Source: Aphrophora alni (lineage: Eukaryota > Arthropoda > Insecta > Hemiptera > Aphrophoridae). From it: a stretch of DNA of 64,000 bases. This document shows, piece after piece, positions 60,801-64,000 of the stretch. The translations under genes were made by a program, and so were the position numbers. Under the pieces are notes generated by a model, which saw nothing but the letters and a program-made list of their open reading frames with translations, ran no database searches and was not told the DNA's origin. Every line of letters begins with the position of its first letter. The first letter of the stretch is position 1. The stretch spans positions 42,960,368 through 43,024,367 of the forward strand of contig OY740768.1 of assembly GCA_963513935.1 (NCBI GenBank), given 5' to 3'.

Positions 60801-61780
60801 ATATTAGACAGTGGAATGTAAGGATATGACAAATTGTGGAAATGATCATGGGAGTATAGGTAATTCTGGTACTTGCAGGAAGTGTAAACAGATCTGTTTG
60901 TAGGTTCATTTTTGATATAGGATATAAAGCTGTTTTGTCTAATAGGTATGACTGGTTAATGGGCAACACTGACTCTTAAGATGTTGAATACCTACTCTGA
61001 TCTGGGTGAGTGATACTGACTTTTGGGTTTAGGAGTAACTATTTATAGGGGAATTGCATCTGTGCATCTTACAGAATTTGCAGTAATATGCATTGTGTCT
61101 CAGAGTAGTGTAATATTGCAGAAGATGTTTTCCTTAGGTAAGAATAAGGTCACAGTCTGATCTGATATAGTCGAGTAATACTGGAGTCATTACAGTAAGA
61201 CAACTACCTTAATAAAGTGAATGTAACGATGTGAATAACAAATTACAAACACACTGTTAAATTTTGTAGTTACTGAACTGGCCATGACACTTAAGGCAGA
61301 CATGATTAGGAGATAGATCCAGAAGAAACACCATGGTAAGTGGGGGGGGGGGTGAGAGGCAACTGTAGACTAATCAATGACCTTTAGTAGATCTAAAAAG
61401 GAAGAGATAAATGGCCAAATGGTAGCAAAAAGACACCAAAGGAGGTGTCAACACAATCCATGTTGAGCATTTAACAGGGTATTGTGCTTTAAATCCTCTG
61501 TTTATTGGGAGGAAAATCCTACCTCCATGGAATCAATGTAGGCTTCAGGAATGGATAACCATTTTGTGTCATTTCCTGTATAGGGTATAGCCAAATAACA
61601 CATGAAAAAGCTTGATATAGACCCACTTTATGATCTTACAAGATAAACCTTTCTAATGACAGAAGTATTTTAAAAGGACAGGTAGGTTTAGTAAAATAGC
61701 GTGCTATGAATAAGGTGATGGATAGAAAGGGTGACAAATAAAACACAATTTTTCTTTTGTAAAATTATATAATTTATTTG
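57823..61780. other. 3' flank of MMS19: no second gene recognised
   Basis: Contains the candidate MMS19 poly(A) signal at 58256. Frames at 57945-58235, 59614-59808 and 60784-60969 have no motif. The + strand from about 60350 to 61560 is G/A-rich relative to its surroundings, but neither strand gives a protein I recognise. Confidence 0.5.
58256..58261 (+). promoter_or_regulatory. candidate MMS19 poly(A) signal
   Basis: This AATAAA lies about 435 bases past the MMS19 stop and is the first canonical hexamer I noticed downstream. It would give a 3' UTR of about 0.45 kb. The assignment is inferred, because the AT-rich DNA makes chance hexamers common. Confidence 0.45.
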
Positions 61781-61783
61781 GTC

Positions 61784-61825
61784 GAGCCGACCATGGTTTC
61801 GCCAGTTACGGCATTGACGAGGCTC
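61784..61825 (-). repeat. Penelope-like terminus with hammerhead-shaped helices but altered core
   Basis: Minus strand: helix I GAGCC/GGCTC, helix II GCC/GGC with a 6-nt loop, then GAAA, helix III CC-AT-GG, and TC before GGCTC. All three helices can form perfectly. However, the segment that should read CUGANGA is TCGTCAAT, so this copy should not self-cleave as a classical hammerhead. Confidence 0.5.
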
Positions 61826-63009
61826 TTACAAGACTGACTTGTTAAAATAGAATTCTATCAAGTACCGTCGGTCATCAGTGTAAACAATATAAAAGAAGCT
61901 AGTACAGCTCGTTTGACCGTTCTGTTTAAGAAAGGGTGACACCATTACAGAATAGAAAAGTCTCATTCCTCAGTATTAAACAATTTATTGATAGAATTTT
62001 TATTTTGATTCAAACCTCTAGGTTTTATTGATTTTATCTTTATCCATGAAATTTTAAAATAAAACAAATGTATGAAATTGCCTGCAAATAATATTTGGTA
62101 ATTATTTTACTGGAATAATGGTTGATTTTTACAAAAAAATGTATAAGATCTTCTTTAGAGACCCCTGTTGTCATATTGAGAAAATTATGATACCAAAAAC
62201 TGGCTCTAGTATTGTTATTATTTGATTCTATAAAATAGATGGCGTAGCTAACATATTAGTTTTCAATAATTATCATTCCCTTCAGTCCAGAACAGTATTT
62301 AAAATCATGCTTTACCGTTTTTACCATGCAGTTTATTTTTGAGTGTACATTACAAACAGTTTTCATTGCAATGTTAGCTATTCCGTAAAATAAAAGTGCT
62401 ATACATAACTTGAATATAAAGTCAGCTGCAACTGCTCTTGAGAAAATGTGGGTAAATCACCTCTTCATTATTTCTTGCCATCTACTTTAACCAATATTAA
62501 TCACCATCTAATCTCATCCTGCAATGCATATGAAAATAATGTCAGTTAAATTTCCCTCTCATAAAATACTAGATGAACAAAATAAAGCAAATGGACATCA
62601 TTTTGAAAATTTCTTTGAGATAGAAATAAGGTCTGATAATTTGTACATCATAACCATATTTATTTTCCTTATTTTCTTAATTTGAAAGTAAAAGCGTTTC
62701 AACTATCACTTAAAACAAATTATCTATGAATAGTTAAACACTCAAGTATAAATATCAAGTAAGCATCAAATTGTAAATCATTTAAAAATTATTTTTGTAG
62801 TCCATTTAAATTATGATATTTTTATTAATACATATTCTCTTTGACAATATTGTCTATATTTTATTAAATTTTTTTAAACAACTTTGTCTCTGTTTATAAA
62901 ATACACAATAGTTTCTGGCAGCATCATTGTTTCCAATTATAAAATATATTGTCCAAATTTGACAAAAATAATCTGTTTATTTTTAAAATTCTACAGGTTG
63001 TTCCAAAAA

Positions 63010-63490
63010 TAAGTTACAATTTAAATTTCTATCGAAAAATAGAAAAATTAAAATCATATTTTTCAAAAAAATAACAGGATTTAACACTATAATTAATTGA
63101 AATTAAATAAATGAAAACACTCTGTAAGCTATTAGTGTTGAACATGGTCAACATTCTTCTGTAGGACAAGCGGTAACTTAACTTCTAAGATATGTACAGG
63201 TTCTCTGAGTATCAACTGCTATTGCTGCTTTGTTTTAAGTGATTGATTTAATCTTACATGGTTATTGCTGTTAGGTGAATCTTAGTTTTTAAATATTACC
63301 AGAGCCAGAATGCCATAGGATTAAAGTCAAGGATACAGTTTAAAAAATGTTTTACAATTGTGTGGAAGTATTTCTTTGTATAAAAATATGATTTTTTCCA
63401 TTTCATGTTCTTGCAGTTTTAGCGTAACATTATCACACATTTTTTCAAATAGTGCTCTCCTGTAAATGTAATCATTTTGAATCTCTTAAA
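63010..63490 (-). pseudogene. IS630/mariner-superfamily transposase relic, C-terminal end
   Basis: Minus-strand pieces across frame breaks: LPHNCKTFF near 63350, DFNPMAFWLW near 63310 (the third catalytic region, normally DLxPxDFxLW), LKTKIHLTAITM near 63270, and KNVDHVQH near 63150 at the C-terminus (normally GGHVEHLL). The sequence at 63003, aggttgttccaaaaataagt, resembles the end of such an element. The N-terminal part would lie further right, possibly beyond the window. Confidence 0.55.
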
Positions 63491-64000
63491 AAAAAAATAC
63501 AGTCCTACCACAAAGTAGATGAGTAACCTAACAATACCGTAATTTTTATTTCATAGAATCCTTGTTCAGCGACTATTTAAGAATTAATAAAGATTGTATC
63601 CTGCAATTGTGTCTTAATACATTAAGATACAAATTTGAATAATCAGTCCTAAAAAAATTTGTCAAGCCACTTTACAATTCAATTGAATTTGAGCTAATGA
63701 CAGATCAAAATATAAAAAACTCTTAGGCTTAGTACTTTTCAATTGGAATACAAATTTAATTATGTAATAGTGAATATTCAATTTTTTTTGTTACAAGTAT
63801 ACAATTTTCTTTACACTGCATTCACTACACACTTTGTTATTTGTTTCTTGAAAATCTTCACTGACAGCTTCATTAATACTGGTTAATTTGTCACAATTAC
63901 GATCTCCTGGTGACAGAACCCGTGTCTATTAATTTTACTTTCTTACATGTACATCGTACAGAAAAAATTTGAGACCCTATAGTCCAAAAAGTAATTTTTG

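Overview
This window is nuclear DNA from an animal, most likely an insect. It is AT-rich, its genes have long introns, and it is crowded with mariner, Tc1, piggyBac-like, pogo-like, Penelope-like, LINE and Ty3/gypsy relics. It also carries an interstitial tract of CCTAA, the insect telomere motif. A hemipteran-like, TE-rich genome is my guess; the order cannot be proved from the sequence. No prokaryotic operon, CRISPR array or intact viral genome is present.

One host gene dominates. The 3' part of MMS19 lies on the + strand as 15 coding exons between about 1396 and 57822. MMS19 is the HEAT-repeat adaptor of the cytosolic iron-sulfur protein assembly (CIA) targeting complex. I assembled the exons by reading between splice sites. 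Every junction is GT-AG and all 14 joins keep phase. The chain encodes about 721 residues, from the middle of the protein to the stop codon, and ends in the family's hallmark C-terminus (DDKKRLVRKEAV, then WFLLG). Roughly the first 300 residues are upstream of the window. Coding sequence is only about 2.2 kb of the 56 kb gene span.

The introns hold the rest. At 1-936 and 41160-42106 are two oppositely oriented pogo/Tigger-like deletion derivatives. At 2.0-2.9, 16.1-16.5, 21.06-22.25 and 49.18-49.96 kb are mariner relics. At 3.99-4.74 kb is a Penelope-like 3' end with a hammerhead-shaped motif. From 6780 to 12095 is a TTAA-flanked piggyBac-like element carrying about 28 copies of a 125-bp satellite, with a short sister copy without the array at 22470-24562. 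At 14.3-14.8 and 27.5-27.9 kb are LINE pieces. At 16.6-20.0 and 30.0-31.0 kb are two copies of another family, one split by a long-inverted-repeat element and one containing the telomere-repeat tract. At 25.4-25.6 kb is a poly(A) retroposon with a 15-bp target duplication. At 28.1-28.9 and 35.4-36.5 kb are Ty3/gypsy relics. At 45.3-46.5 and 56.4-57.2 kb are further piggyBac-like elements. At 47.4-48.7 kb is a Tc1 relic, and at 53.7-54.6 kb a pogo-like element.

Downstream of the MMS19 stop (57823-64000) I find a candidate poly(A) signal, a Penelope-like terminus and a transposase relic near the right edge, but no second host gene. Most short open frames in the window are chance or transposon debris.
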